This document shows positions 1 through 11,838 of a DNA stretch of 64,000 nucleotides, one piece after another; positions within the stretch are counted from its first letter, which is position 1; every line of letters starts with the position of its first letter. The notes beneath the pieces are model-generated. The model ran no database searches. It worked only from the letters and a program-made list of their open reading frames with translations, and was not told the DNA's origin. The DNA comes from Dicyema japonicum (Eukaryota; Dicyemida; Rhombozoa; Dicyemidae): NCBI GenBank assembly GCA_011109175.1, contig RDEW01000062.1, forward strand, positions 124,001 through 188,000, read 5' to 3'. The translations under genes were made by a program, and so were the position numbers.

Positions 1-347
1 CGGTTACCAATCTTTTACACCCTCTTCTGTTCGAAGCTAGACTCCTTAGAGTACCATGGTCCGCAGTGATTTCTTTACCAGCATAACATGTAATCTTAAT
101 CAAATTTCAATATAAAAGATTAAAATCGTAAATATCCATTATTCAGCTGATTTCAAATAACTAATCGATAACACATCAGTCAAAATAGACAATATGGGTC
201 TTTTCAGCTTTACTTCAATGTGTTAAATTACCATAATCTCATTAAATCTTGTTGAGATAAGGGATAATTGTCTTTTAATTGCTTCATTTATCGTTGTAAC
301 GCTGAAATATAATCCAACAATTGTTATTTTGAATAGTCGAGTATTCA

Positions 348-1534
348 ATGATTGTCAACTTGATTCTATTCTTTTTCTCCACTTGTGGCGAAAATGACTA
401 CCCAAGACATTGGTGATTATTTCAAGTGTTTATTGTTTTAGGTTATCAATGTCAGCGATTAAAGAAGATTATAAACCGGTCAACGACATTCTTTCATTGG
501 CAATTGAAATTAAGAACTACTGCAGTAAAGAGTATGGCCTTCAGTACAACCAAATTAAATTATGTCGTCAGAATCCTTCTCATATACGCGTTCTTGTAAA
601 AGCTGCTAAATTGGCTTTAAAAGAGTGCCGGCGAATTTTTGTAAATGAACGATGGCAGTGTGATCCAAGTCATTTTTCTAACTTTTCGAAAAAATCAAAT
701 TCAAAATATTCCCTATTCTCTTATGTTCTTAGTTACGGTTTAATATACACATTATTTTTAGCTAACAGAGAAACCGCGTTTTTATACGCTTTGTCTACTG
801 CAGCATTGCATCATGTACTAGCTGAAGAATGTAAAAATGGGAAGCTACCACGAGACTGTGGATGTTCTTTAGGCCCTCCTCCTGATTACATGGATAAGTG
901 GCAGTGGAAGGGATGTGGAGATAATATAGAATACGGAGAGGAATTTTCAAAGAGATTTACTCAAAATAAAGAAAATGTAGAGTATGATATTACTTCACAA
1001 CATAACAGTGCAGTCGGCGTTAAAGTATCAATATCCTTTTTAAAATATATTGATTATATTTTTAATCTTTAGGCTGTGAAAAAAATGGCAGAAATTGAAT
1101 GCACGTGCTACGATATGGAAGAAGGATGTGAAGCAAAAACCTGCTGGCAAAAGTTGTCTCAATTTAGTAAAGTGGCTGACTATATTCGAGAGTTATATAA
1201 CTCTGCTGTACAAACAACAGTGGTAGACGGTAAATTGAGAAATCAGTTCCCGACGGATACATTAATTGAAGATACTTTAGTTTATCTTGTCAGTTCTCCT
1301 AATTACTGTGATCGTTTTGAAGACTATGAAATCAGGGGGACACAGGGAAGAGAATGTAACCCAAGAAATGAATCTCAATATAATCTTCCCAGATGTGATG
1401 AATTGTGCTGTGGAAGAGGATTCGTCAGAAAGGAATTGATTAAAGCGGAAAATTGTAACTGTCGGTTCGTATGGTGTTGTCGTGTAGAATGTGACACGTG
1501 CTATAAGAAGCAAGTTATATACTATTGTCGGTAA
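348..1534 (+). CDS. Wnt family secreted signalling protein, 3 exons
   Basis: Secreted ligand of the Wnt pathway. Exons 348-412, 442-1018 and 1073-1534 join in frame (1104 nt, 367 aa); the introns are 29 bp and 54 bp, both GT-AG. The start at 348 gives a short hydrophobic signal peptide (MIVNLILFFFSTCG). Visible Wnt landmarks: the C-x-x-NP region, ALKECRRIF followed by RWQC, RETAFLYALS, the GC-D-NIEYG block, then in exon 3 KTCW, SPNYC, GT-GREC, LCCGRG and the Cys-rich C-terminus with FVWCC. The usual C-K-C-H-G-x-S-G-S-C loop reads CTCYDMEEGC, so the serine that is normally palmitoleoylated is Glu (codon 1118-1120). The subfamily cannot be assigned by eye. Everything else looks intact, so this seems to be a working, divergent Wnt rather than a pseudogene. 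Confidence 0.93.
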
Positions 1535-1660
1535 TTTGATTGTAAAATACTAATTGATCTTAATAAAATAATTTTTGTTTGCTAAATTATTAAAGATATC
1601 GGTTATTACATTAGAGTAGAAAAAACCTGTTAACCAAGGTTAATTAATCGGAGGATCGAT

Positions 1661-1768
1661 ATGGTGAAGTACCTCTATTGCTGGGGATGTCTATTTATCA
1701 TTTCACTTCTTCTCATGATCTTAACAGGGGTGATGAATTTTGGATACGTCGGAAACTCTATGTTTTGA
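1661..1768 (+). CDS. possible micro-ORF with one membrane segment
   Basis: An ATG-to-TGA frame of 35 codons lies 126 bp after the Wnt stop. It encodes a short polar start (MVKYLYCWGC) followed by about 16 strongly hydrophobic residues, as in a single-pass membrane micropeptide. No homologue is recognised, no intron is visible and length alone does not argue for coding. It could be chance. Confidence 0.2.
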   Translation: MVKYLYCWGCLFIISLLLMILTGVMNFGYVGNSMF

Positions 1769-1973
1769 ACGGATAAAGTGTCAAATACACAAGTATCTAG
1801 GTTCAAACTTCTCCCGTCCTGGGCGAGTGGTTGTCATTTCACACTCTTCAACAGAAAAACAGCTGTCTTTTCGGGTTTTTTTGCTTTGATGTCAAGTTGT
1901 GTCAAAAATATTTATTTTTGACATTTTTTTTTTTTATTACAAAATTTATTAACAATAAAATATTATTTATTAA

Positions 1974-3126
1974 CTATGGGGGAGAGCGGCTGCTGACATC
2001 ACGGAGTAAGCGTTTCCGCGAATAACTGCGATACCAATTCTTTGCCTCAGCCAGACAGCTTCCCGCACGTCTTTCTTGCGGTGGGGCCAATTTTCCCCCG
2101 ATTTCCTTTAGGAAAGAGGCTGTAATACTTCCAGCCGCACCAGACGTCTCGATTGCTACCGGTACAAAACGGTAGCGGTCTCCAATTTCGCCATATTTTT
2201 TTAATCTTGATTTTTCGGCCAGATCGGCTGCCGATCCAGCAGACTGCGCCGAGCTGAGCATCATCGAGTTCGAGAAAGAGATCCACAACAGTGCTAGTCC
2301 CATACGAGCGATTTTTCCCTCAGTGAACGGAAAGATAGTTAACCCATCCGGTCTTTTCCCATCTCCGCGGTCCAATCCCACAGGTTTCCAATACTGCCGG
2401 GAAGCCTGCCGCTTCAAGAGCTCGCAAGACAATGTTGTTCATAGCAGCATGGGGGTGCTCTGCCCGCACTCCTTTTGCACGAGAGCGCGGTGCAGCCCTT
2501 TTGGCATCGACGATCCCTTCACAGCGGACATTGGTGTTCGACGCAAACATCAGCTCCCAGGCGTTGTGCGATTCCAATCCGAATACAGTCATCGTCCAAT
2601 AGGGTCCCAGGGAGAAGACGGGAGTGCATCCAGCCACGCTCCGCTCCCATGGTTGGCGGCGGACACGAGGCATGCAAGACGATGCTGGTTGGCCTCAGAC
2701 TTTAGCACGTCGAAGATATTCTTGGAGTAATATCATCCCAGTCACGTTGCCTCGAAGGATCGTTCGGCATATCCAAACCAGTTTCATACCATTCGCAACG
2801 AGCTTAGTCGAAGACTTTTTCCCAAGAGAGTCGGTTGTAATACGTAGGATTTCTTGGACCAAAAGGCTTCCACTTGAGAGCGATGACACATATGCTGGAT
2901 AGGCGATCTCCAGCGCGACCTGAGAACCCGTTCCTCCGAGGCGTGTAGGAAGCTTGCATTGGTTCCAACTCGGCGCATCAAACTGGATGTTTAGAAGTAA
3001 TTCAGCTGATTTTCTCAATGTCCTATCCAGTGACAGGAGGATGTCACGATGTTTGAAGCAGGGAGAACATCGGAGAGCATATAAGTGTTTGGGCAAGCCG
3101 ATGCTATTCTTCAAAAGGAAGAACAA
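1974..3126 (-). mobile_element. decayed non-LTR retrotransposon with restriction-like endonuclease (copy A)
   Basis: Read on the minus strand, three frames follow each other in element order. At 3126-2695 is the post-catalytic RT region (LPKHLYALRCSPC, then the LGGTG block). At 2673-2380 is the linker with AMNNIVLRALEAAGFPAVLE. At 2432-1974 is the endonuclease, with GLDRGDGKRPDG (the PD-(D/E)XK core region) and a KKYGEIGDRYRFVPVAIET tail. Frame jumps between the pieces show it is dead. The same order and motifs occur in the better copy at 38464-40149. The family is an RLE-type non-LTR element; the exact clade is not resolved by eye. Confidence 0.8.
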
Positions 3127-3234
3127 GACATTAATTTTATTTTTTTGACATTAATTTTATTTTTACTTTTATACAAAAGTAATTTTTTAAATAAATATTT
3201 TAAATAAAAAATAAAATTTTATGCTTCGTGGTAG

Positions 3235-4685
3235 ATGAAGCAGTTTACCGTTCGATTTCAAAAATGCATTTATATTGAAGGAGGCTATTCAAAAAATTCA
3301 ATTGCAGTTGGAGATACTGACAATGACGGGGTTTACATATTCTATTTAAAACTAAGAAAGATGAAATCATAATAGGAGGTTTACAGGGGAATTTTATGAT
3401 ATTTAAAAATTTGGACTCTGGTCCGGATTTTAAATTAAATAACCTCGGCCATGTTAACATTAATTGTTGAGAACTTAGATTGTGATTGTTAAGTTCACCA
3501 AAACTATAAACGAAAGGCCAGTAATTGCGGTTTTTATTGTTGATGGAACAGTCTATTTGTATACCATAAACGAGAGGAAAACCGTATTTTGAATGTTTAC
3601 TTTAGAGTCCTTTGTCGTCTTCCGCGTCTAAGTACATTCGTGTTTCGAATCAATTACTCAAACTTGACCCCGTCAGTGCTATTTTTCATTACTTTGGTTG
3701 AGTGTCTAATAAATTTATTTTTTAGAAAACGAAAAACGAACCAAATTAATTTTATTAAATGGAGAATTCAAAGTTACTATTTTTTTGTTAGAAAATTTTC
3801 ATTTCATCAAACTTGTTACCTTAAATCTGCCGATAAATGTATTTTTTAGATTTTTACTTAATAAAATTATTTAAATTTAATTTTTAAGGCATACTCTTTG
3901 AGTTCCCACGTGCTATCGACAGGAGTGACTGGATTTTATGTCGGCTGTTCTAATTCTGGACAGCTTATTGATTTGAGTGAACCTATTTTGAATGCTCGTA
4001 AGGTTTCTCCCTCTTCATTGCTACAGAAAGATTTGAATAAAATAGATTTGTATATTTAAAAATCATTTTAGACCTGAAAACAAAAATTTAAATTTAAAAT
4101 CTTTTAAGCATATTTGTGTTTTAGGAAATATTAATTTTGGCTCCAAAAATCAGAAACGATTAGCTTGTTTGACACGTGACGGTGTACGCTTGAATTATTC
4201 TTTAGGGTCTTTCTATTTGATGGTGAACAATTCAGTGCTTACCAATTTGGATCTTCCCCCATTGGGATTGAATTTACAAAAAATGCCCACTCTGGTTAGA
4301 ACTATTGAACATAATTTAGTTATCTCTCGAAAAAGTTGGAAAGAATGCTGATGATATTTTCATGTGCACAAGAGACGGTCAATTTTGTATTATTTGTGCT
4401 GATGGGTCTATCTGCCGTTGTAATTTACAACAGCAGGTCCAGTCGTTTCTAGTGGGTTGGCTTTGGCTGTGGAATCATAGGTAGGTTTAAGTTTCTCACC
4501 AAAATATGTCGGTTAATCCGACGCCGACTTTTCTTTATATTGGAAATGACGGCTATCTGCGGATCGCTATGGATTTTACTGATGGGTCCGTTCTATCAAA
4601 AAATGGATCAATTTATGGCTCGCTTTTGAAAAATAAGAAAATTCGAGAGTTTTTGAACAATAATAGTTTTCATATATTTTTATGA
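3235..4685 (+). CDS. ITFG2: ITFG2-like KICSTOR subunit, many mini-introns
   Basis: ITFG2 is a beta-propeller-type subunit of KICSTOR, which tethers GATOR1 to lysosomes in amino-acid control of mTORC1. The ATG at 3235 opens MKQFTVRFQKC and then the family's N-terminal block VGDTDNDG, interrupted by a 26-bp intron (3331-3356), followed by KDEIIIGGLQGNFMIFKN. Further introns are 3453-3478 (26 bp) and 3584-3605 (22 bp). Later exons carry LACLTRDG, LEKVGKNADDIFMCTRDGQ (matching human [21 protein letters not shown] in position and spacing), an ICADGSICRCNL blade and YIGNDGYLRIA. An intron of 25 bp precedes LSLEKV. Exons between 3660 and 3890 and around 4440-4510 are only approximately placed. The stop at 4683-4685 assumes no further splice. 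Identification is by blade order recalled from the human protein, so moderately strong. Confidence 0.68.
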
Positions 4686-6400
4686 TTTTTTAGAGAGCGT
4701 AACCAATGAAATTCTAATGAAAATTATATATGACCCAAATTTTAGTATAAATAAAATTAATTGATTTTGAATGAATTTTTAAAATTAAAAAATAAATTTT
4801 AGTCTGAATTTAGTAGGATTAGATTTATTTTTTATAGGTAAGGCAACTGCCGGCTTTTAGCGAATCATGATAGTCATCCTGAGAAGGAATTGCCACGCAA
4901 TCAGGGCAGCCGTTGTATGACCCTTGGCTGACATTTCTTTGTTTTCAACTACTCTTTAAATCTTTTTGAAATAGTTCAAAAATCTGTACTATGCTCGACA
5001 CTGTTTGAAAGTTTACTATTGCAGCTATAATTTGGGGTTGATAGACTTAATTTTAAGAACATAACGTGAAGATTAATTTTAAGAACATTCTTGGACCTAC
5101 AACAGATTCTTGTAAAGTGGATGAATATATTTTCAAAAAATTTCAAATGACTGGGATTTTAGAAATACTATAATATTCGAATAAAAGTTTCCCACCATCT
5201 ATCTATGCAAATCTTGGAGTTTTACTGCCACCTAGGTTTAAAGTGCTATTTCGCTAATATCAAAGATTCTCACAAAAGATCGAATTTTTAAAATCGAAAA
5301 TATTAATGTTTATTTGATTTTTTTCTTTAATATTTTTATAAGCACTTATTATTTTTTTAATTTTAGATACGAAAATAAAAAATGCTATTTTTTCTATTTT
5401 CCGATTAATAATAAGGGAAACGTTTTTTGATAACCTTGGATATACTTGAAACGACTTTTATCTAATTTCCCCAATCGGAGTGGGGCACATTTTTTAAACT
5501 TTATTACCTCTCATATCGTGAACTCCCCCAATGGAGTAGAAAAAAGAGAGATTTTTCGATGCTGACCAGACACTAGGCGTCTTCTAAGTTAGGTGGATCC
5601 CATGACACCTCTAAGGAATTGAGGAAGACAAAGAGCAGATCGAAATCTATTGGAAATTAAAAAAATGAATTTTATTTCTAAAAATATCTTAAGTATATTG
5701 TATTCTTATTGATAATTTCATTTTTGTAATTGAAATAAAAAAAATTATCTTTTTTTGAAAATGACCAAGGGGTAGATTTTTAAAAATTAAAAATCAATGC
5801 TCGAAACGCCAGTGTGGCACAACTCAGAGATTATGTGGACGGCGATGGATTTTTGTTAATGGCAATCGTCCGTATAAATTCTTACTATTTCTTGGCAATT
5901 AGAGAATTTTCTATTTATTTAAGAAACTTCAAGACCACCAAGATAAAAATGTGATAAATACAACTAACTTAGCGCTTACGTCTTATAGAAACTCCCGGAC
6001 TCTTTGCAAGTGGTCCACTAGCGATCCCGAACTCGATCTGGGTGTTCTTCTTTATAACCAGTCGGTATTAACTTTTCTCCAAATGGGTTCCTTGGTTCTT
6101 TACAGAAACGCACTCTTAAACGAAAATACCAATTGATGTTTTTTTTCGTACGGGGGAGGAAGATGCATCGTCAAGTGTATAATGTGCTCGATTTTCGAAA
6201 AGAAAAGAATATCCAAGCAGAAAAAATGTATTTAACGGTCTGAGATGTGATCTGGTGTTAAAGCCGTCTGATACATGTCACGTGAGAGAAAAGGGCTCTT
6301 CTAATAACCTTCAAAACGTTTTACTTTCGAAGCCCTTTGGTTGTTTAATTTTAATAACCACGGATATACCGGAAAATGGTTAAGAGTTAATTAACGTATA
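4686..6400. other. intergenic AT-rich stretch with repeat debris
   Basis: No gene is recognised. About 5480-5650 is a truncated minus-strand copy of the SINE described at 6410-6692 (shared GTCATGGGATCCACCT block). The short open frame 5951-6136 contains SDPELDLG, which weakly resembles the 2A-like motif seen at 30323-30365. The small open pieces at 5090-5240 could not be joined into a known protein. Confidence 0.4.
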
Positions 6401-6409
6401 ATTAAAGTA

Positions 6410-6692
6410 TATCCAGTTCCTGCAGTAGGAGTAAGATGTGTCCTTTTCAACATCATGTTCATCAATACCCACCATAGTGGGAACCTTTTTAGTGTAGAAA
6501 AGAAGAAATAGATCCTTTTGGATGTTGCCTGCCACAGAACGTCTCCTGAGACGAGTGGATCACTTGATGCCTTTTAGGATTAAGCACAGATCAGAAAAGG
6601 TCTCTCCACCAGGTAGTAGCGTGCGAGAATCAAACCTACAGCTGATTGCGACCCGAGCGACAGTAATAGCACTATGCTACCTCCTAGCAGTG
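6410..6692 (-). repeat. tRNA-derived SINE, family A
   Basis: On the minus strand the right end reads like a tRNA gene: a near A box TAGCATAGTGC and a B box GGTTTGATTC about 45 bp later. A non-tRNA body follows, containing CAAGTGATCCACTCGTCTCAG. The same body, with or without the head, recurs at 5480-5650, 9525-9795, 22690-22930, 24975-25050, 45075-45290, 47685-47860, 48880-49010 and 54985-55100. This is the architecture of a pol III SINE. Exact ends are not defined. Confidence 0.65.
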
Positions 6693-6790
6693 ATTCTTTA
6701 ATTCTGTTTTAGATAAACAAGCTTAGACAAAATATAAAATTATTGTTCCTATAGATTAGGATAAAATGTAATTTCTTTTAAAAAATTTGT

Positions 6791-8103
6791 TAAAGCACTT
6801 TCCATAGATCTTCAATTGTATATCCTTCAATAGGTTTTTCGAACGCTATTTGGTATTTATCGGAAAACATTATTTCCGGTTTTTTATTTTCTTTTGTTAA
6901 TAAATATGTCTGTTAATATAATTTTCAAAATATTTACCCCAATAACATCTTTGTATTCATTATTTTTTGCATTGTTCGGTAAATCTTCCTTTATTTCCTG
7001 CCTACACTGTATTTTCTCTTCCTAAAAGTTAATTCAGATTATTCACGTCATTTAGTTCTTCCATAATGTCTACACCAAATATCGGCTTTTCTCTGTACTC
7101 TTGAAGTAATTGGCTGATATGGCTTATAATGAGTTCTTTCTGTTCTTTGTTTTTTGTCCCGAAACAGTAACAGCATTCATTTGTCTCCCTAGAATCACTA
7201 GAACTACCAATCTTGAAGTCACAATATAAAATGCTATTTCAGGATTAGACTTGAACGACTTTATTTTGCATTTCTGTAATTTAAACCTTAAATATCACCA
7301 AATGAAAATATGAAATGCTTATATTGTGCATTTCATCGAACATTCCTATCCAAACAATCCGAATATTAGTTAAAAATAAAGTCCCTAAAAACCCCTAGAA
7401 CTTCAAAGTATTTGAGACCTTATTTCTTGTCATTGCTGCAATTCCGTCGTAGCTCTTCACGAATGTCTCACGTGGCAATAATTTCAGATAATTTCCTAGC
7501 GAAAAAATCCCGCATTTTTTAACAATTCTGTACAACCTTGATGATTCGAACGCTCTAAATGATTCAATAATAATAAATTACCTGAAAACAGCATTCACAC
7601 TGTTATATAGTTCCTCGTGTTTATTGCCCTTTAAAAATAAAAAAATATAAAAAAAACTTTGCGATAGAATAAAAATTCATATGATTCTCTCAGAAAAGTT
7701 GCACGAATACGCAGGGTTTCAACATTTCCAAAAAATTTCTATCATTAAATTATCACTGAAACAGAGATTGAAGATTTAACAGTTAACTTGGTCACTGATT
7801 CAAATCCAATTACTTAAATAAGACTGCTTGTAATACCAAAGTGAATTTCTCCAACACTATATTTACATTTCCAAATTAGTCTGAGATTTGTGATAGTCAA
7901 AGTCCCTATAAAATAATGAATAATAAAAAACCGGTAATTCCTAAGTTAATGTTTACGTCTTCAATATTTGAAAATCGTCTTATAATGTATTCGCCTGGGA
8001 AAATTCTCAAATATCTTTGTTATAAATTTAAATACTTTTCTGGTATTAAAGACGAAACCGAATCAACTTGGTAAATATCTGCTAAAGCATCATTCTCGTG
8101 CAT
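6791..8103 (-). CDS. BBS5: BBS5, BBSome subunit with two PH-like domains
   Basis: BBS5 is the phosphoinositide-binding subunit of the BBSome, the coat that moves membrane proteins in and out of cilia. Spliced on the minus strand it begins MHENDALADIY (ATG 8103-8101). The first PH-like domain has FPGEYIIRRFSNIED and TLTITNLRLIW; the second has NIRIVWIGMFDEMHNISISY (human [21 protein letters not shown]). Then come EYREKPIFGVDIMEE and the C-terminal block FSDKYQIAFEKP, ending IEDLWKVL, all in family order. Introns are 21-28 bp. The first one removes an in-frame TAA that would otherwise stop the protein after about 27 codons. Stop TAA is at 6793-6791. The recurring match along the length makes this secure. 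Confidence 0.9.
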
Positions 8104-9450
8104 TTTGAGTTTCTATAGAATTTTTTTCATAACTTAATTAATTGAATTAAATTTTTAAAATATTTAATTAAAAATTATATTTTTTAAAAATAAATTATTT
8201 TATTGATAATAATTTTTGTTGGTTATTGGTTGGCACCTCTCTAGTAATATCTTTGTTTCTAGTTAGTAGTATTTTATTTATGGTAATGATGTAAGATTTA
8301 AAATAAGATTAATTATTTAATATTAAAATTTATGTGGTTTTTTTAATTGATTAATAAAGTGGCCATTCGCTTGTAAAATTAAAAAAAAGATAAAACCTGA
8401 TATGGAAAAAATGTTATTCGAAAAACAAATGAAAGAGCTTTTTGTACAAATTTTTCTGAAAAACGACGTGGACAAGGTAAAAAGCTTAAATCGATATTTA
8501 AGTTATTTTTCTCTATCTTTGGAAAAATCAGTTTATTATTATTGCATTGTTTGATTAAAAAGTCATTAATGTTAATCTTGTCCAGTCTTGTAGATCCGGC
8601 GGCCAATCTTCTGCATGTCTTTCTGTTGTGCGCTTTCTTACAGTTTCGAGACCCTCCAAAATTAACGATTTTATTTTTATATTGGAGATAGCCGGTAGGT
8701 TACTTTTTTTGGTTTGCCTCAATAATTTCCACTCGTGGTTAGCGTTAAGTACGTCCTCATTACATAGATGGCTGAGTTACGAATTCCGAACGTAGGACAT
8801 GCCCAAAATTTTTCATATATATTCGTGAATTATCTCCAATATTTTTTCAGTATTATAACAGAAATACATTTTTTTGAATTGAAGTCTTTCCATAAGGACT
8901 CGCCTTCATCGGAACGTGTACATTTTGGCGAGTTCAACTCTGCTTATCCCAGGTGCCGGCGTTTCACGTAAAAATTTAACGCATGAATGCAATATATATA
9001 CTCTCATAAAGGATTTTTCTCTCTTTTTTCTCTCGGAAAATATTTCACAATGTTATCATACAAAATTGCCAAATGATATTTGATGTCATGAAGTACTAAA
9101 TCGTCCAATGCGCATTCTTATTCATATGAACTTTTTTGAACATGACTTTGAGAATTTCTGCAAATATATGTGCCTCTTCACAACGTGCAACAAAATAACT
9201 CACCTGTTTAATTAAGATAAGATAGTTATATACTTCATAAGATGCTCTGGTCTAAATTGGAAATTTCTAACTTGCTCCTTGTAGATGCATTCTATATTTT
9301 TTGAATCTCTTATGCAATTATTGTTTCTCATTAAAAATCTTATAGAATTGACTAATTGACTAACTAACCCAAAACAGCTACAAGATATAAGCGTGGATGT
9401 TTAATATATTTTAATAATTAAAAATTATTATTAAATAATTTATAATAAAT
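8104..9450. other. intergenic, no recognised gene
   Basis: Very AT-rich. Short open frames at 8401-8550 (+, starting MEKMLFEKQ), 8379-8606 (-) and 8768-8971 (+) show no motif I know and could not be extended by plausible mini-introns. Confidence 0.35.
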
Positions 9451-9454
9451 TTCG

Positions 9455-9515
9455 CGGAACCCTAAAACTGGCTTCGCGGAAACCCAGGAACCCTGGTTGT
9501 GAACCACTGAATTAA
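9455..9515 (-). repeat. hAT-like transposon end
   Basis: On the minus strand the segment starts CAGTGGTTCACAACCAGGG, the typical terminal sequence of hAT elements and their MITEs, followed by GGTTCC/CCGCGAA repeats. The other end was not found, so this is a solo terminus or a fragment. Confidence 0.45.
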
Positions 9516-9524
9516 GGTAAAACA

Positions 9525-9795
9525 GTTCCCGTGGTCGGAGTGATACGCTTCCTTTCCAAACATTATGCCCATCCATATCCGCCATTGTGGAGACCTCTTC
9601 ATTGGAATATATCTTTTTTCAAATGTTAGAAGGTGCTATGTGTCTTTAAGACTTGTGAATTACATGGTTCCTCTTAGTATTAGAACAAGGCACAGAACAT
9701 AATGGAATCCTTCGATCAGGTAATTTGGAAATAAAACCCACAACTAATCACGACTCGGACGAGAGCACTTTACCATTATACTATCAGCATTAGCC
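9525..9795 (-). repeat. tRNA-derived SINE, family A (second headed copy)
   Basis: Minus strand: A box TAGTATAATGG, a decayed B box (GGTTTTATTTC) and then ACCTGATCGAAGGATTC and the family A body. Order and spacing match 6410-6692. Divergence between the two is high, so both are old. Confidence 0.6.
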
Positions 9796-10116
9796 TTAAA
9801 TAATTCAGCCAACGCTCCAGAAATCCGACAGGTATATTCTGTGCAGAACTCGGAGGTAGACCTGACAAGAGAAAAAGTGATTCGTCTACTGGTTGTTAAG
9901 AAAGCACGGTGGGCATAGTGGAGAAGATGATTATCCAATCCTGTACAGATACGAATGTACATCTCTTGGGATTTTTTATTTTTTACTTTAATATTTAAAC
10001 TTGTAATTTTTTACTTCAATATTTAAACTATTCTAATTAAAAATAGTACAAACCAAATATAAAGATTCTTTATCAAATTAATTTCCGTTAAATAATATTA
10101 TCTAAGTTAACCTATC

Positions 10117-11529
10117 CTAAAATCCAAATAGAGGATTGTGCCTGCATATTGAAGGCCCATGCTCCGAATAATCTGATTTTGTATGGACTACTTTTCTAAA
10201 TTCATTCTGTAACAATTTTGCATAACATATACAGTGTAAGCCATCATAGAACAACCGAAGTAAACAGCATACATTTGCTTCGAATGTGCATTTACGACAA
10301 TTTCCATTGCTTTCCCCTGAAATATCAATATGTAAAAATCAACTCCTTGTTCTCTGGTGGCAAATATTTTTTTCAAATCTTGATCAACTCTACGGTGTAA
10401 ATTTGGATAACACGTTGAACCTCCACTAAATACAATGTTCTAAATTAAATATTTCAATCTCATGCACTTTGCACAATCCCCTGCGAACGTCGATAGGGCA
10501 ACTCAATATTGAAGAAAATATCAATTTATCCAATGAAGTGGTAAATTCAGGATTATAAATGTCCGGTTCAAAGAGAAGTTCCGGAGCGAGGAACCGTTCG
10601 TAAGACATATCGAATTCGAATGGCTTTTTTGAAGTTTTGTTAAATCCTTGATATTTTTTAATTATTTTATCCGGCTGACTTTCAAGTTTGGAAAACTCCA
10701 TACAAGTGCTCTTGCAAACATAGCAGTGTTGCTCCTTCAAACAATAAAAAAGAAAACTTTGACTGTTTTGGCTACGTCATACAGGCAATCGGAGGGTACA
10801 CCATTTTCTCTTTCTCTGATCAATTGCTGAGTGAACGCTGTCATTTCAGTTCCGGCAATTGGCAAATATTTCATTGCAGTTCCAATGGCGTAACAATCAC
10901 TCTAAATGTAAAACTAAAATTCTACAATCGGAATGATGTGAGTTAGTCCGTGTCCTGAATCAATAACGATTCCAGTTGTCGGCCTATCGTTGGTATTTTT
11001 ATTCGCCCACGAAGCGGTCAAGGCCATCATAGCCTGAGTGCCAATATACATTCCCTTTACTCCAAAATTTTCAAACATAATTTCAGCCAAAAATTCTCTG
11101 TTTTCTGGTGTGTTGAGTGGCGGTTCAGTCTTTATTTAATAAAAATATTTTTCTACAAGGAAAAACAAATGATTTGAAGGATCTACCCCGAGATATGAAT
11201 AAATTGAAGCACACATTAATTTTTCATACAAATTGTAGTCATTTATAATTCCGTGTTTCATGGGAGACTGAAACTTATCCAAACTTTAAACTTTTTGAGT
11301 TAATGAAGCATTTCCATAAATATCATCTCCAATGGCAAAATCAAGATCCTGAAGAACTTTGGGAACTGTCCCAACTTTTCCTTTTCCAGAAGATTCTTTA
11401 ATTCCAACGAATGAAGGAATGATATATTGCGGCAATTCATGTCCTGCAAACCCCATTTTAGTACGGCTAAACTCATATTTAATATTAATACCCAGTTCCA
11501 ACATCAATAATACAAGGAAGAGTATCCAT
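10117..11529 (-). CDS. ARP3: actin-related protein 3, Arp2/3 complex subunit
   Basis: Arp3 is one of the two actin-like subunits of the Arp2/3 complex, which nucleates branched actin filaments at the cell cortex. The gene starts [13 protein letters not shown] (11529), then after a 25-bp intron [16 protein letters not shown] and DLDFAIGD. Later exons show [42 protein letters not shown]-type [25 protein letters not shown] and the end [22 protein letters not shown] at the very C-terminus separates Arp3 from Arp2 and actin. At least eight introns of 23-28 bp interrupt it. Several would shift the frame if retained, so the mini-introns must be spliced. Phosphate-loop and nucleotide residues appear retained. 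Confidence 0.93.
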
Positions 11530-11838
11530 TTAATTATTATATATGTAAATTTTATTCATATTTTTTCAAAATTTGAAAATAATGAATTATACTTAAAATA
11601 TAATTTCAAATAATTAAAATTTTTATAATGTTACTAAAATTATAATTTTTATTGATTATTGAAAAATCAAACTAATTATCGAATTGCCATGAAACTAAGG
11701 GAAGTGTATTGCTTTGGATTAAACCTTTGGTTGCGGGAACTGGGATCAGCTAACTAGTTGACATTACTTTTGTCTTTTTTTCTCGGTGATCCCAGAGTTA
11801 ATAAATAAACGTGCACGGACACTTTCTCAAATGAGAAT

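Noticed and set aside
1-347. Possible promoter elements upstream of Wnt
   Set aside because: Only AT-rich sequence; no element could be told from background.
2323-2902. Several plus-strand frames of 76-135 codons
   Set aside because: All are antisense to the RLE retrotransposon frames of copy A, which carry the recognisable motifs.
5951-6136. Second 2A-like leader (SDPELDLG)
   Set aside because: Too short and diverged; no endonuclease follows. Mentioned only as a possible relative of 30323-30365.
6600-6692. Annotating the tRNA-like heads as functional tRNA genes
   Set aside because: They do not fold into a full cloverleaf with matching acceptor arm and are fused to a repeated body, so SINE is the better explanation.
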